In this document: piece after piece, positions 25,267-33,524 of the stretch
Layout of the letters: each line of letters starts with the position of its first letter
Numbering within the stretch: position 1 is the stretch's first letter
NCBI GenBank assembly: GCA_012729095.1
Contig: JAAYDU010000069.1
Span: 1 to 43,226, forward strand
From: Methanobacteriota archaeon
Lineage (GTDB): Archaea > Thermoplasmatota > Thermoplasmata > Methanomassiliicoccales > UBA472
Direction of reading: 5' to 3'
Length of the DNA: 43,226 nt
Program-made: the position numbers and the translations under genes
The notes under the pieces: generated by a model
The model's database searches: none
Seen by the model: the letters and a program-made list of their open reading frames with translations, nothing else
Told to the model about the DNA's origin: nothing

Positions 25267-25426
25267 GCGAATAAACCATTTCACACAAACCATTTACCAT
25301 TTTTATATTTTCAATGAGAATTTCCGCAAATAAACCGGGAAAAACAATGACATGCTCGGTCCTGTATGTGCAAAAACCACGACAATCCTTTTATGACTGG
25401 GACACTATAATAGAGGTTCGGAGTGA

Positions 25427-25810
25427 ATGCGTTCCATGGACGACGGCAAGTTCCCCCTCAAACTAGATGGCTACTATCACTGGATAACGGTCAACGGAGA
25501 GAGGTTCGAGACGGACATAATAATTCATACCGACGGAAGTGTATCCGAAAGGCTCGAGTTCCTTTCCGTTCCGTACAAGTACGGGTTCCACATCCCGCTC
25601 TCCGAGGCGGAGCTTGATTTCCTGGACGATGAGAAGCCGGATAAGGTGTACATAGGGTGCGGGTACAAGGCCATGATGAACCTGACATTAGGGGCCCAGG
25701 AACTTCTGAGACCTTATACCTACATAGAAAAGAGCACCTTGGACATCATAGAGCTGATCAACAAGGAGAAACCCTCCAACTTCGTTGCCATCATGCATGT
25801 CAGGTGTTGA
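25427..25810 (+). CDS. Mth938-like domain protein
   Basis: The 127-residue protein shows the Mth938/DUF498-like pattern: GYYHWITVNGERFETDIIIHTDG, then PDKVYIGCGYKAMMNLT and a final IMHVRC. Proteins of this fold are found across life without a clear reaction. The ATG at 25427 is preceded by CGGAGTGA; a second ATG at 25436 is an equally good start and lies nearer the expected distance from a TATA-like ACTATAATA (25403-25411). The 160 bp before it, after opuAC, contains a T-rich stretch but no gene. Confidence 0.65.
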   Translation: MRSMDDGKFPLKLDGYYHWITVNGERFETDIIIHTDGSVSERLEFLSVPYKYGFHIPLSEAELDFLDDEKPDKVYIGCGYKAMMNLTLGAQELLRPYTYIEKSTLDIIELINKEKPSNFVAIMHVRC

Positions 25811-26023
25811 GGGGCCGCCATACTTTCCCGGGAATATCTGAAGGCGCTCAAAGCTGAGATGCCATATATCGGATCGTTATCCTATCGATCGCCAGGCTTG
25901 CCCCTGATAAATGTGGCGTTGGACCGTTTATAACTCCCGTTCCCTTTCCGATCCTGGCCTGGCCTTTTTTCGTTCGGGACAAAGTTCGATAATCATTTAA
26001 GCAAGGCACCCGCATGGTCCCTT

Positions 26024-26647
26024 GTGAACGGTTCGCGGGCAGCATCGGCGAGAGATCGCTCGGTCAAAAGGCTGTACTCGGTCAAGGAATTTTATTGGAT
26101 AGCGTACGACGCCTTCCGCACCATGCGTAGAACGGGCAGGGCCAAGAAGGCAGGGGATCTCGGTCCCAAGTTCATCAGGAGAATAATGCTCGCCGTCACA
26201 GAGGTGAACGATTGCCAATTATGCTCCTATGCCCATACCAGGATGGCATTGGAGGACGGCATGAGCGAAGCGGAGATCAAGGGCATGCTGGAAGGAACCC
26301 TGGAAGGGGTTCCGGAGGAGCAAGTGGCCGCGATGATGTTCGTTCAGCATTACGCCGAATCCCGTGGCCGGCCTTCCGAGGGTTCTTGGGCCCGCATCGT
26401 AGAACTGTACGGTACGGAAACGGCGCAGGGAATATTGGGGGCGGTGCGGATGATAACGATGGGGAACGCTTTCGGCATAGCCTACGGCTCCTTCGTGAAC
26501 CGTTTCAGGGGCAGGGCGGACCCCCGCAGCTCACTGGGTTACGAGTCGTTGATGGTCCTGGGCTCGATGTTCATGATGCCGGTGGCCCTTGCGCACGCCC
26601 TGCTCTCCCTGGCTTTGAAGAGGCCGCTGATCTCCTTCGAGAATTGA
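26024..26647 (+). CDS. AhpD/carboxymuconolactone decarboxylase family protein
   Basis: The 207-residue protein has the AhpD active-site set: E60, C64-x2-C67 and H71 in TEVNDCQLCSYAH. AhpD-like proteins use the cysteine pair as a peroxidase or disulfide reductant, which fits the nearby catalase and thioredoxins. The C-terminal 60 residues contain a hydrophobic stretch (LMVLGSMFMMPVALAHAL) that could associate with the membrane, not usual for AhpD. The GTG at 26024 lies about 26 bp after CATTTAAGC, suggesting a leaderless start. The 213 bp upstream hold no supported gene. Confidence 0.8.
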   Translation: MNGSRAASARDRSVKRLYSVKEFYWIAYDAFRTMRRTGRAKKAGDLGPKFIRRIMLAVTEVNDCQLCSYAHTRMALEDGMSEAEIKGMLEGTLEGVPEEQVAAMMFVQHYAESRGRPSEGSWARIVELYGTETAQGILGAVRMITMGNAFGIAYGSFVNRFRGRADPRSSLGYESLMVLGSMFMMPVALAHALLSLALKRPLISFEN

Positions 26648-26787
26648 GAAAGGGCTTGGAACGTCATCCCCGTGACAACCCTATCGCGGTGGGTATGGTT
26701 GATGATAGGGGCGGGTCAAGGTCAATGGACCTCCGCCAGGCCCGCGATCGAGGCGTTGGCCCTTTGAACGCCTGAATGAAGAAAGGG

Positions 26788-27546
26788 CTATTTTCTGGCC
26801 CACACGACCGCTCCCATGTGGTCCTTCCAAACAACGTCCACCTTGGAAAAGCCCACCTCGGAGAGCCAGCGAAGCTGGTCGGTGAGGCAGGGAAGGGAAT
26901 CCTCCTTTCGATGACGTTGCATTACCGCATTGGCCCCTTCCTCCCCCATGCTGGCCCTCATGAAATCCATCCATCTTCTCTTGTAGTGGCCTTCCAACCA
27001 ATCGTCGCACGACATAACCGCGTCAGCGTTCACGAACACGCCATCCGGGCGCAGGGAGCGGAGCACCATGGCGTAGAAGGAGCGTTTATCCTCGCCTGTT
27101 ATAAGATGGTGCAGCGCCAGAGAGGAGACCACAGCATCGATATCCTTCGGCAGCTGAAGATCGTAGAAGTCCTTTACCAGGAATGTCGTGGCGCCGCTTT
27201 CGCCAAGCCTCTCCCTGGCCTTATCCAGCATGTTCTCGGTCATGTCCACCAGCGTCAGGTGACAGTTGGGGAAACGGTCGAGTACGCGTTCGGCAAGGGC
27301 GCCTGTGCCGGTGCCCAGGTCGATTATGCGCAGGGGTGCGTTCTCTTCGAACGGCAAGGAGCTCACTGCGGCCTCGAGCATAGGAAGGTAATTTGGCACG
27401 CTCCTGATTATCTCTTGGTCGTACACATCGCTACGGCTGGAGAAATCGTGTCGTATCGAGCGCATCTTTCTGTCCCTGTCCTCCCTCATCCGATATACGG
27501 GATCGGCGGTGCCTGGTTTAACACTTCCTTTGTTAAGCCGCATCAA
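26788..27546 (-). CDS. SAM-dependent methyltransferase (class I)
   Basis: The 252-residue protein has motif I IIDLGTGTGALAERV near residues 75-89, LVDMTENMLDKA after strand 2, VKDFYDLQLP and SSLALHHL. This arrangement resembles small-molecule methyltransferases of the Methyltransf_12/25 group. The first two codons are both ATG and later ATGs at residues 20 and 28 are possible starts. It stands alone on the minus strand; the substrate is unknown. Confidence 0.85.
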   Translation of the reverse strand: MMRLNKGSVKPGTADPVYRMREDRDRKMRSIRHDFSSRSDVYDQEIIRSVPNYLPMLEAAVSSLPFEENAPLRIIDLGTGTGALAERVLDRFPNCHLTLVDMTENMLDKARERLGESGATTFLVKDFYDLQLPKDIDAVVSSLALHHLITGEDKRSFYAMVLRSLRPDGVFVNADAVMSCDDWLEGHYKRRWMDFMRASMGEEGANAVMQRHRKEDSLPCLTDQLRWLSEVGFSKVDVVWKDHMGAVVWARK

Positions 27547-27654
27547 CCGAATGACCGGGCCGCGAAAACATGCGAGCCGGACAATCGATCGGCGTTACGG
27601 AAGAACAGGGAGCAAGTTTATCGAATCGAACATGAAGTACACATCGGTGATGTG

Positions 27655-27858
27655 ATGAAATGCCCTGATTGTGGGTGGATCGGAGGGGAGGACGAGATGA
27701 TCGAGATGGATACCGATCTGGAGCAGAACGATCACATCTACCTTATCACGTGTTACCTGGGCGTTAAGCGCGTGCTGTTGAAATGCCCGAAATGCGGGAA
27801 GCCCCTGCGAACATGTCGGTATATTTACGGGTCAAAACAGGAAGGTAGGGGCATCTGA
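27655..27858 (+). CDS. Small zinc-ribbon protein
   Basis: The 67-residue protein carries two CPxCG knuckles: MKCPDCGW at the start and LKCPKCGKPL in the middle, with an acidic segment between, so it likely folds as one zinc ribbon. GGTGAT, a near-perfect archaeal ribosome-binding site, precedes the ATG by 4 bp. Upstream codons in the same frame are antisense to the methyltransferase gene and were left out. No function can be assigned; such ribbons often bind nucleic acid or join protein complexes. Confidence 0.7.
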   Translation: MKCPDCGWIGGEDEMIEMDTDLEQNDHIYLITCYLGVKRVLLKCPKCGKPLRTCRYIYGSKQEGRGI

Positions 27859-27932
27859 GCTTTGCCGGATGTCATGGATACCTTATGACGGGTGGACCCG
27901 GGCGTTGATGATCTCCGAGAGTTCTTAGAAAA

Positions 27933-28007
27933 TGGTGGACACTGGGGGATTTGAACCCCCGGCCTCCGCCTTGCGAAGGCGGCGATCTTCCGCTGATCTA
28001 AGTGCCC
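27933..28007 (-). tRNA. tRNA-Ala (anticodon CGC), CCA encoded
   Basis: The minus strand folds into a complete tRNA. The anticodon stem CCGCC/GGCGG closes the loop TTCGCAA, giving anticodon CGC (codon GCG). The acceptor stem GGGCACT/AGTGTCC has the G3-U70 pair that marks alanine tRNAs, and A73 is followed by an encoded CCA. A TATA-like GTTATAAACC (minus strand, near 28032-28041) stands about 26 bp upstream. Confidence 0.96.
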
Positions 28008-28129
28008 GTGCAGGCCTCAGGAAACATACCCAGGTTTATAACGTTTTGTGAATCGGTACATTACTAACAAGACTGTGGCGTAAAATACCAAACAAAGTAT
28101 CAAGCGCACATAATATAGATTTAGTCCAT

Positions 28130-28462
28130 ATGGACCCGGAGGTGCATCTTCTCAGAACGGAGGAAGGTTCGACCGAGATCACCCACGTGTCCCTTTCCAA
28201 CGTCCTTTATGCCATGCTTGTGCTCTACATCATTACGTTGTTCCTGGCCTTTTCGTATGCATTTTTCATCCTCATTTGGTCGATGCTATTGGTCGTTGTA
28301 GGGGCGCTTGCTGTCACGGTCTGCATATTGGGCGTGATCGAGATCATCGGACATCACCCCGATGCTCCATCGAAGACCAGGGTCCTGGTCTTCACAGCTT
28401 TCGCCATCGTGTGGTTCTTCTCATGGCGCCCGCTGCTTTTCATCTTCTGTGGCGGGTTCTGA
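28130..28462 (+). CDS. Small membrane protein, unknown
   Basis: The 110-residue protein has three clear hydrophobic segments at about 27-50, 52-74 and 85-108, with a short polar head. I do not recognise a family. A TATA-like CATAATATAG about 20 bp before the ATG suggests a leaderless or very short leader start. It stands alone between tRNA-Ala and the convergent purB, so context gives no role. Confidence 0.6.
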   Translation: MDPEVHLLRTEEGSTEITHVSLSNVLYAMLVLYIITLFLAFSYAFFILIWSMLLVVVGALAVTVCILGVIEIIGHHPDAPSKTRVLVFTAFAIVWFFSWRPLLFIFCGGF

Positions 28463-28539
28463 TCATTGGGACCCTTGGAAGATCAATTTCGCTTCAGCTC
28501 CGATGGGGCTGGGGAAAAATCAATGGACCGATGTAAGCG

Positions 28540-29889
28540 TCAGCCCAAGGTCTTCCTGGCCTTGGCCACCACGTCGTCCGTCATCTGCGGGGCGAATCCC
28601 AGGTAGTTCGCCGGGTCCATGACACTGGCCAGCTCGTCCTTGCTGAAGTGCTTCTTCACCAGGGGGTCCTGCCACAACGCCTTTTCCAGGTCCCAGCCCT
28701 TCTCCTCGGCCTTCATGCTTGTCGAACGCACTACCTCATGCGCCTCCTGCCTGCCTATGCCTTTCGAGGTTAACGCCATCATCACTGGCTCGGCCATGAT
28801 CATGCCCTTGGCCGCTCTGATGTTCCTCAGCATGTTGTCCTTGTTGACAGATATCCCGCGGAAAACGCTCTCCATCTTGGACAGGATGTCGTCGGTCAGG
28901 ACCATCACGTGCGGCAGCGTGAACCTCTCCGCCGAGGAGTTCGTAAGGTCTCGCTCGTGCCACAGGACCATGTTCTCGAAGGTCGGGGTGACGAAACCGC
29001 GGACGACGCGGCTGAGCCCGCAAATGTTCTCAGAGACTATTGGATTGCGCTTATGCGCCATGGTGGAGCTTCCTACCTGCTTCTTGGCGTCGAAGGCCTC
29101 GGCCACCTCAGCGATCTCCGTGCGCTGCAGGTTCCGCACCTCCGTGGCGTACCTCTCGCAGGACGTGCAAATGTTGGCCATCAGGCATACCATCTCGGTG
29201 TAGCGGTCCCTGCACACGACTTGGGTGGCCGCCTCCTCGTACCCTAGACCGAGGTCCTTCATCATGAAGGACTGGACCTCACGCGCCTTTGGACCAAGGG
29301 CGGCCGCTGTGCCTATGGCTCCGGATAGCTTGCCAACGCATGCCCTTCTCTGGCACTCCCTAAGCCTGTCCAGATGCCTCATTACCTCCGAGGCGTAGCC
29401 GGCCACCTTGAAACCGTACGTGGTGGGTATGGCGTCCTGCCCGTGCGTGCGCCCCATGCACATGGTGTCACGATGCCCCTCGGCCAGGTCGGCCAAGGCG
29501 GCCAGCAGGGCCAGAAGGTCGCTCTCCACGATCTCCAACGCGGCCTTCAGCTGCAACGCGGTGGTGGTGTCGATTATGTCATTGGACGTAGCGCCGAGGT
29601 GCACGTAGTTGCCAGCCTCCCCGCACTTCTCGGACAGTGCCTTTACCACGGCCATGACGTCGTGCTTGGTCTCCGCCTCGATCTCGTATACCCTCTCCCT
29701 GGTAACGATGCCTATGGAAGCCTGTGATGTTATTTTCTTGGCCGCCGCCCGCGGAACGTTCCCGGCCTTGGCGTGGGCACGGGCCAGGGCAGCCTCGACC
29801 TTAAGCTGTAGGTCTATCCTGCGGTCCTCGGAGAAGATGGACCTCATCTCCTTGCGCCCGTAACGAAAGTCTAAAGGACATATCAGCAT
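28540..29889 (-). CDS. purB: Adenylosuccinate lyase
   Basis: PurB acts twice in purine synthesis, splitting fumarate from SAICAR and from adenylosuccinate. The 449-residue protein has HLGATSNDI near the middle of the N-terminal part, MGRTHGQDA, and the fumarase/lyase signature GSSTMAHKRNP, where Ala replaces the usual Pro. I chose the ATG at 29889 because it gives MLICPLDFRYG, the normal family N terminus; longer in-frame starts would run into the divergent gene. A shared GCATATAAGC element between the two genes could serve both directions. Confidence 0.94.
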   Translation of the reverse strand: MLICPLDFRYGRKEMRSIFSEDRRIDLQLKVEAALARAHAKAGNVPRAAAKKITSQASIGIVTRERVYEIEAETKHDVMAVVKALSEKCGEAGNYVHLGATSNDIIDTTTALQLKAALEIVESDLLALLAALADLAEGHRDTMCMGRTHGQDAIPTTYGFKVAGYASEVMRHLDRLRECQRRACVGKLSGAIGTAAALGPKAREVQSFMMKDLGLGYEEAATQVVCRDRYTEMVCLMANICTSCERYATEVRNLQRTEIAEVAEAFDAKKQVGSSTMAHKRNPIVSENICGLSRVVRGFVTPTFENMVLWHERDLTNSSAERFTLPHVMVLTDDILSKMESVFRGISVNKDNMLRNIRAAKGMIMAEPVMMALTSKGIGRQEAHEVVRSTSMKAEEKGWDLEKALWQDPLVKKHFSKDELASVMDPANYLGFAPQMTDDVVAKARKTLG

Positions 29890-29931
29890 TGAACACACCG
29901 TTCGTAAATAGGATGCTGAAATGATGCTCTT

Positions 29932-29941
29932 GGCATATAAG
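29932..29941. promoter_or_regulatory. Near-symmetric TATA element between purB and RecA-like ATPase gene
   Basis: The string GCATATAAGC reads as GCTTATATGC on the other strand, so a TATA box is present in both directions. It lies about 45 bp before the purB start and 55-60 bp before the ATPase start, leaving short leaders for both. A GGGGG tract about 13-17 bp before the ATPase ATG may act as a weak ribosome site. Confidence 0.45.
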
Positions 29942-29994
29942 CTTACTATCGGCCGGGAAAGCCCCACTTTGATAATTTGGGGGTTACCATTAAT

Positions 29995-31533
29995 ATGCCA
30001 CATCCGGATTTATTCGCCAGGTGTGACTTGAACTCAGCAACCGCGGGGGCCCTGCCCCGGGAGATGATCGAATTCCTGCTTTCACCGGGAGGGCATTCCC
30101 TGTTGATCAAGGGGGATGCCGGTACTGGCAAGACCACTATGGCCCTGCAGACGATAGAGGCCCTATCGGACATGCAGCCCGAGTACTACCTTTCATCGCG
30201 CGTCTCGGACGTGGCGCTGTACCACCAGTTCCCTTGGCTCAAGGAAAGGGTGGAGAGGAACCATCTCATGCGGGCCGGGATGGCCTTTCTGAGAAGGTCC
30301 TGGAACAAGGACGGTTCCGAACGGAACGCCCTGGAAGATGCGGAGCTTCATGTCGATCGACGAGAGCTGAACCGCCTGGAGGGGCAGATAGAGGCGGGAG
30401 AACTGTGTTTGGAGGACGAGGAGGGCCCGGCGCTGAGCCCTGACGGCTCGATAACCGTGGACGTGGGCTCCATGCTCCCCGAGCTGGAAATGGCCTACGA
30501 TATCGCAGAGAGCAACCTGCCGAACAAGACCCTGGTGGTCCTGGACTCCGTCGAGGCCCTGGCCGAGAACTACGGCATACCGGCATATCGCATAATGAAC
30601 GCCCTCCAGAAGGACCTGGTGGAGAAGGCGGGCACCAATGTGATATTCGTGATGGAGACCGCCGAGCGAAGCCATTTGGACTACCTGGGCGATGGGATAG
30701 TCCTCCTGAGCAATTCCGTGCACGGTAACAACCGCGTGCGCACGATGGACATAGAGAAGATGAGAGGATCCTCCATCAGGAACTGGAGGTACCTGTTCAC
30801 CCTGGAAGGCGGACGGGTGACCGTGATGAAGAGGGACCTGGACCTGCGGGATTGCCTTCTGACCGGAGAGGGGACGGAGCTGCCTGCCGGTCGCGGCTCG
30901 TTCGGATGGTCGGAGCTGGACAGCCTGTTCGGCGGCGTGCCGCTCGGTTCCCTGACCCTGCTGGAGATAGGCACCGGGATACCGATGGAGCTCCTGGAGA
31001 AGATGGAGACCGCCCTTGTGAGGGAGCATTTGGTACAGGGCAGGGGGGTGCTCTGGTACCCGCAGCGTACCCTCGACCACAGGTCATTGCCCGGTAGGAT
31101 GGATGGGGCGTCCCTGGACACGCTGCAGGTGCTTGATGCCAGCGAGGCCATGGATACCCTGCCCTTCATGAAGAAGATGGAGGGCGAGGACCTGGCGAAC
31201 GATCTGCGCTGGGACTCCCTGAAGTACCTGCTGAAGGATTCGAAGCAGCCCTACCTGTCGATCATGGGGCTGGACGCCCTGGAGTCCGTTTACGGCAAGG
31301 CCGCCCAGAAGCTGATCAGGCACGTGGACCAAATGAGACGCGGCGGGCACATGGTGGTGCTCGAGGCGACGGACGGCTCGGGCGGGCTGGAGTCCCTGAG
31401 CCACCAGGCCCGCCTGCACCTTCGGTTGGAGAACTTGAACGGCTCGGTTATGCTGCGGGGGATAAAACCATCCACCATATTCCACTGCTTGGACGTGAGG
31501 GAGGGCGTCGCCCTGTGGAGACCTATGCTCTGA
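29995..31533 (+). CDS. Two-domain RecA/KaiC-like ATPase with degenerate second domain
   Basis: The 512-residue protein appears to contain two RecA-fold halves, like KaiC or GvpD. The first has Walker A KGDAGTGKTT (39-48) and Walker B TLVVLDS (about 179-185), so it should bind and split ATP. The second (about 298-512) starts with FGWSELDSLFGGVPLGS, as in KaiC repeats, but its P-loop reads EIGTGIPME and lacks the GKT/S. It is probably a signalling or regulatory ATPase, not a recombinase. ATG 29995 is preferred over an upstream TTG. Two winged-helix genes follow at once, which suggests a control module. Confidence 0.78.
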   Translation: MPHPDLFARCDLNSATAGALPREMIEFLLSPGGHSLLIKGDAGTGKTTMALQTIEALSDMQPEYYLSSRVSDVALYHQFPWLKERVERNHLMRAGMAFLRRSWNKDGSERNALEDAELHVDRRELNRLEGQIEAGELCLEDEEGPALSPDGSITVDVGSMLPELEMAYDIAESNLPNKTLVVLDSVEALAENYGIPAYRIMNALQKDLVEKAGTNVIFVMETAERSHLDYLGDGIVLLSNSVHGNNRVRTMDIEKMRGSSIRNWRYLFTLEGGRVTVMKRDLDLRDCLLTGEGTELPAGRGSFGWSELDSLFGGVPLGSLTLLEIGTGIPMELLEKMETALVREHLVQGRGVLWYPQRTLDHRSLPGRMDGASLDTLQVLDASEAMDTLPFMKKMEGEDLANDLRWDSLKYLLKDSKQPYLSIMGLDALESVYGKAAQKLIRHVDQMRRGGHMVVLEATDGSGGLESLSHQARLHLRLENLNGSVMLRGIKPSTIFHCLDVREGVALWRPML

Positions 31534-31594
31534 CGTTATCAGCCATGATATCCGGGGAACGGGAGTTATATTATTGCCAGAAGGTACGCATCTC

Positions 31595-31954
31595 ATGGCC
31601 AAGGACGTCCTGAACATGTCAAGGCTGCTGGCGGACGAGTATTCCGGCAGGATCCTGAGCCTCACCTTCACCCAGCCCCGTTCGGTACAGGAGATATGCG
31701 CCCTCTCCGGAATACCAATAGCGGTCGCCTATCGCCGCGTGACATCACTGGAGGCCGTCGGTCTTGTCAAATGCTGCCGCACAGACGTCTCATCCAACGG
31801 CAAGAGATGCAAATATTACATGTGCCAGGTGGACGCTGCCAGACTGACGTTCAAGGAAGGCCGCTTCGAGGTGGAGATAGAATGGAAGGACCGCTGCGGG
31901 GACATGGCGGCCCACGTTCACGAACGAACGGCGGAACAATATTTATCCAAGTAA
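31595..31954 (+). CDS. Winged-helix transcriptional regulator (first of tandem pair)
   Basis: The 119-residue protein has a helix-turn-helix core SVQEICALSGIPIAVAYRRV at about 31-50, then EAVGLVKC, typical of an ArsR/winged-helix fold, and a small strand-rich C-terminal domain (KYYMCQVDAARLTF). ATG 31595 lies about 26 bp after a TTATATTA box (31566-31573), so the transcript is probably leaderless and independent of the ATPase gene. It is clearly paralogous to the next gene. Confidence 0.8.
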   Translation: MAKDVLNMSRLLADEYSGRILSLTFTQPRSVQEICALSGIPIAVAYRRVTSLEAVGLVKCCRTDVSSNGKRCKYYMCQVDAARLTFKEGRFEVEIEWKDRCGDMAAHVHERTAEQYLSK

Positions 31955-31972
31955 TCCTATGTAAGCGTCCAG

Positions 31973-32341
31973 ATGGGGAACAGCGACCTGCTCGGCAAGT
32001 CCCGCCTTCTGACGGACGAGTATGCGGTCAAGATATTGATGGCCACGGTACGTTCGCCCCGCAGCGCCCAGCAGATATCGGGGCAGTTCGGCATACCCAT
32101 AGCCGCCTGCTACCGGCGCATACGCGACCTGGAAATGGCCGGGCTCATCCGTTGCACGGAGAGGCGCCTATCCAGACAAGGAAAGCGCGTTTGCTACTAT
32201 CAGTCGCGGGTCAGGACGGCCGCTCTGCAGTACGAGAACGGCCGTCTGAGGGTCCGCTTCACAATGCTGGACGGGTCCGATGACAACGACTGGCAAGATG
32301 TGGAGCTGGGTTCCGACCGCGACCCGGACGACGGAAGATGA
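31973..32341 (+). CDS. Winged-helix transcriptional regulator (second of tandem pair)
   Basis: The 122-residue protein repeats the layout of its upstream neighbour: SRLLTDEYAVKIL, then SAQQISGQFGIPIAACYRRI, EMAGLIRCTERRLS, and a short strand-rich C terminus. The recognition-helix region differs (Q-F-G and C-Y-R-R-I-R-D), so the DNA target may differ too. Its own TATA-like box (31938-31946) overlaps the end of the upstream gene and gives a very short leader. Confidence 0.8.
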   Translation: MGNSDLLGKSRLLTDEYAVKILMATVRSPRSAQQISGQFGIPIAACYRRIRDLEMAGLIRCTERRLSRQGKRVCYYQSRVRTAALQYENGRLRVRFTMLDGSDDNDWQDVELGSDRDPDDGR

Positions 32342-32461
32342 TCGGGAACGACCGATGCTGGATTGATCAACTTGCTTATCGAAAAAGTTATAAAGAGCAT
32401 CTCTTATGCCTCTTTCCAGGCTTGGGTCTTATTTAATTTAAACATTTGAGCGTGAACGTTT

Positions 32462-33334
32462 ATGACAGAACTCTTGGAGGACCTCGACCAGAAGCGTCAA
32501 TTTAACAACAACGAGGCGGAGAAGCACCGCCGGCTCAGGGATGAACTGAACGACAAGACCAAGGAATGGGTTCAGAAAAGGGATGAACTCAACTCCAAGG
32601 TCCGTGAGCTGGTGGACAGTGCCGCAGGGCACCGCGAGAACCGCGACAAGATGAACGAACAGGTTAGAGCCGCCAAGGACGCCCGCGACAAGTTCAACGA
32701 ACAGGTCAGCGAGCTCAACAAGAAGGTCATGGCCCTGAAGAAGGACAACATTCCTCAGGACGGGCCGTCAGTGGCCAAGCTCAAGAAGGACCTGAAGCAG
32801 CTAGAGTTCATCCACATGACCTCCGGAGACCTGAAGAGGGACAAGGAGAAGGCACTCGTCGAACAGATGAAGTCCCTCCAGACCCAGATCAAGGAGAGGG
32901 AGAAGTCCCTGGAGGCCAACGACGAGGTGCGGCAGGCCATAACATTGTTGCGCGAGGCCAAGGACAAGGCCGAGGAGCAGCACCGCATGGTCAGCGAACT
33001 CGCGGAATCCGCTCAGAACGAGCATGACGCCATGATAAAGATATACGAGGAGGCGGACAAGCTCAGGAAGGAAGCCGACGAGGCCCAGGAGAAGTTCATC
33101 GAGACCAAGGGCAAGGCCGACGAGGAGCATCGCCGTCATATCGATCATATAAGACAGGTGCACGATTACGACAAGATCATCACCGGTCTCCGGCAGAAGG
33201 CCCGCAAGGCCCGCAAGAAGAAGGACGAGAGCGTAGCCATGAAGGAAGCTGAGGGCATCTTTGATAAGTTCAAGAGCGGAGAGAAGCTCAGCACCGAGGA
33301 CCTGATGGTCCTCCAAAAATCAGGCTACCTCTGA
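32462..33334 (+). CDS. Archaeal coiled-coil protein (COG1340-like)
   Basis: The 290-residue protein is almost wholly charged and helical, with long Glu/Lys/Arg/Gln-rich heptads from residue 10 to about 255 and a short globular C terminus that ends LSTEDLMVLQKSGYL. This matches the uncharacterised archaeal coiled-coil family that I know as COG1340. It is predicted cytoplasmic and oligomeric; a role in chromosome or cell structure is only a guess. A TATA-like stretch (32428-32440) is about 28 bp before the ATG. A clear hairpin and T-tract follow the stop. Confidence 0.82.
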   Translation: MTELLEDLDQKRQFNNNEAEKHRRLRDELNDKTKEWVQKRDELNSKVRELVDSAAGHRENRDKMNEQVRAAKDARDKFNEQVSELNKKVMALKKDNIPQDGPSVAKLKKDLKQLEFIHMTSGDLKRDKEKALVEQMKSLQTQIKEREKSLEANDEVRQAITLLREAKDKAEEQHRMVSELAESAQNEHDAMIKIYEEADKLRKEADEAQEKFIETKGKADEEHRRHIDHIRQVHDYDKIITGLRQKARKARKKKDESVAMKEAEGIFDKFKSGEKLSTEDLMVLQKSGYL

Positions 33335-33364
33335 AAACCCCTTAACACCCAATACCATTTAAGA

Positions 33365-33402
33365 CACTGGCTACCGTTCGTGGCCAGTGCTTTTCCTCTT
33401 TT
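33365..33402 (+). terminator. Hairpin plus T-tract after coiled-coil gene
   Basis: CACTGGC (33365-33371) and GCCAGTG (33383-33389) form a perfect 7-bp stem with an 11-base loop. TTTT-CCTC-TTTTT follows. It separates the coiled-coil gene from the next TATA box at 33420. Confidence 0.6.
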
Positions 33403-33419
33403 TCAGAAAAATGGTAAAC

Positions 33420-33428
33420 TATATATAT
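33420..33428 (+). promoter_or_regulatory. Strong TATA box between coiled-coil gene and SRP54
   Basis: TATATATAT lies 156 bp before the SRP54 start, far too early for a leaderless SRP54 transcript. It predicts transcription starting near 33447-33451, just at the candidate structured RNA, and follows directly after a terminator-like hairpin. Confidence 0.55.
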
Positions 33429-33446
33429 CGTCGAAAAGATAGTAGT

Positions 33447-33524
33447 GTTCGGGAAGGTCTGGGCTGGTTTTCAGAGTGCATCCCATCCCTTCTGACAGGA
33501 CTGGTCCTTCCCAAACCCCTTTTT
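33447..33524 (+). ncRNA. Candidate structured small RNA upstream of SRP54
   Basis: This non-coding stretch lies about 25 bp after a strong TATA box and ends in a CCCC-TTTTT tract. GGGAAGG (33451-33457) pairs with CCTTCCC (33506-33512) and encloses a second helix, TCAGA (33471-33475) with TCTGA (33491-33495), so the whole could fold as one nested stem. SRP54 has its own weaker promoter-like element near 33543-33551. It is not long enough for SRP RNA, and I see no C/D box or tRNA fold. It may be a small regulatory RNA, or a 5' leader element of SRP54. Confidence 0.45.

Noticed and set aside
25811-26023. Possible small RNA between a TATA-like box and a T6 run
   Set aside because: No convincing helix joins the parts, and the second TATA-like box belongs to the next gene.
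26776-27654. Upstream extension of the small zinc-ribbon gene to a 360-codon frame
   Set aside because: The extra part is antisense to the methyltransferase gene; a strong ribosome site lies directly before ATG 27655.
33447-33524. SRP RNA (7S) upstream of SRP54
   Set aside because: The segment is far too short and no helix 8 tetraloop motif was seen, so only a small structured RNA is proposed.
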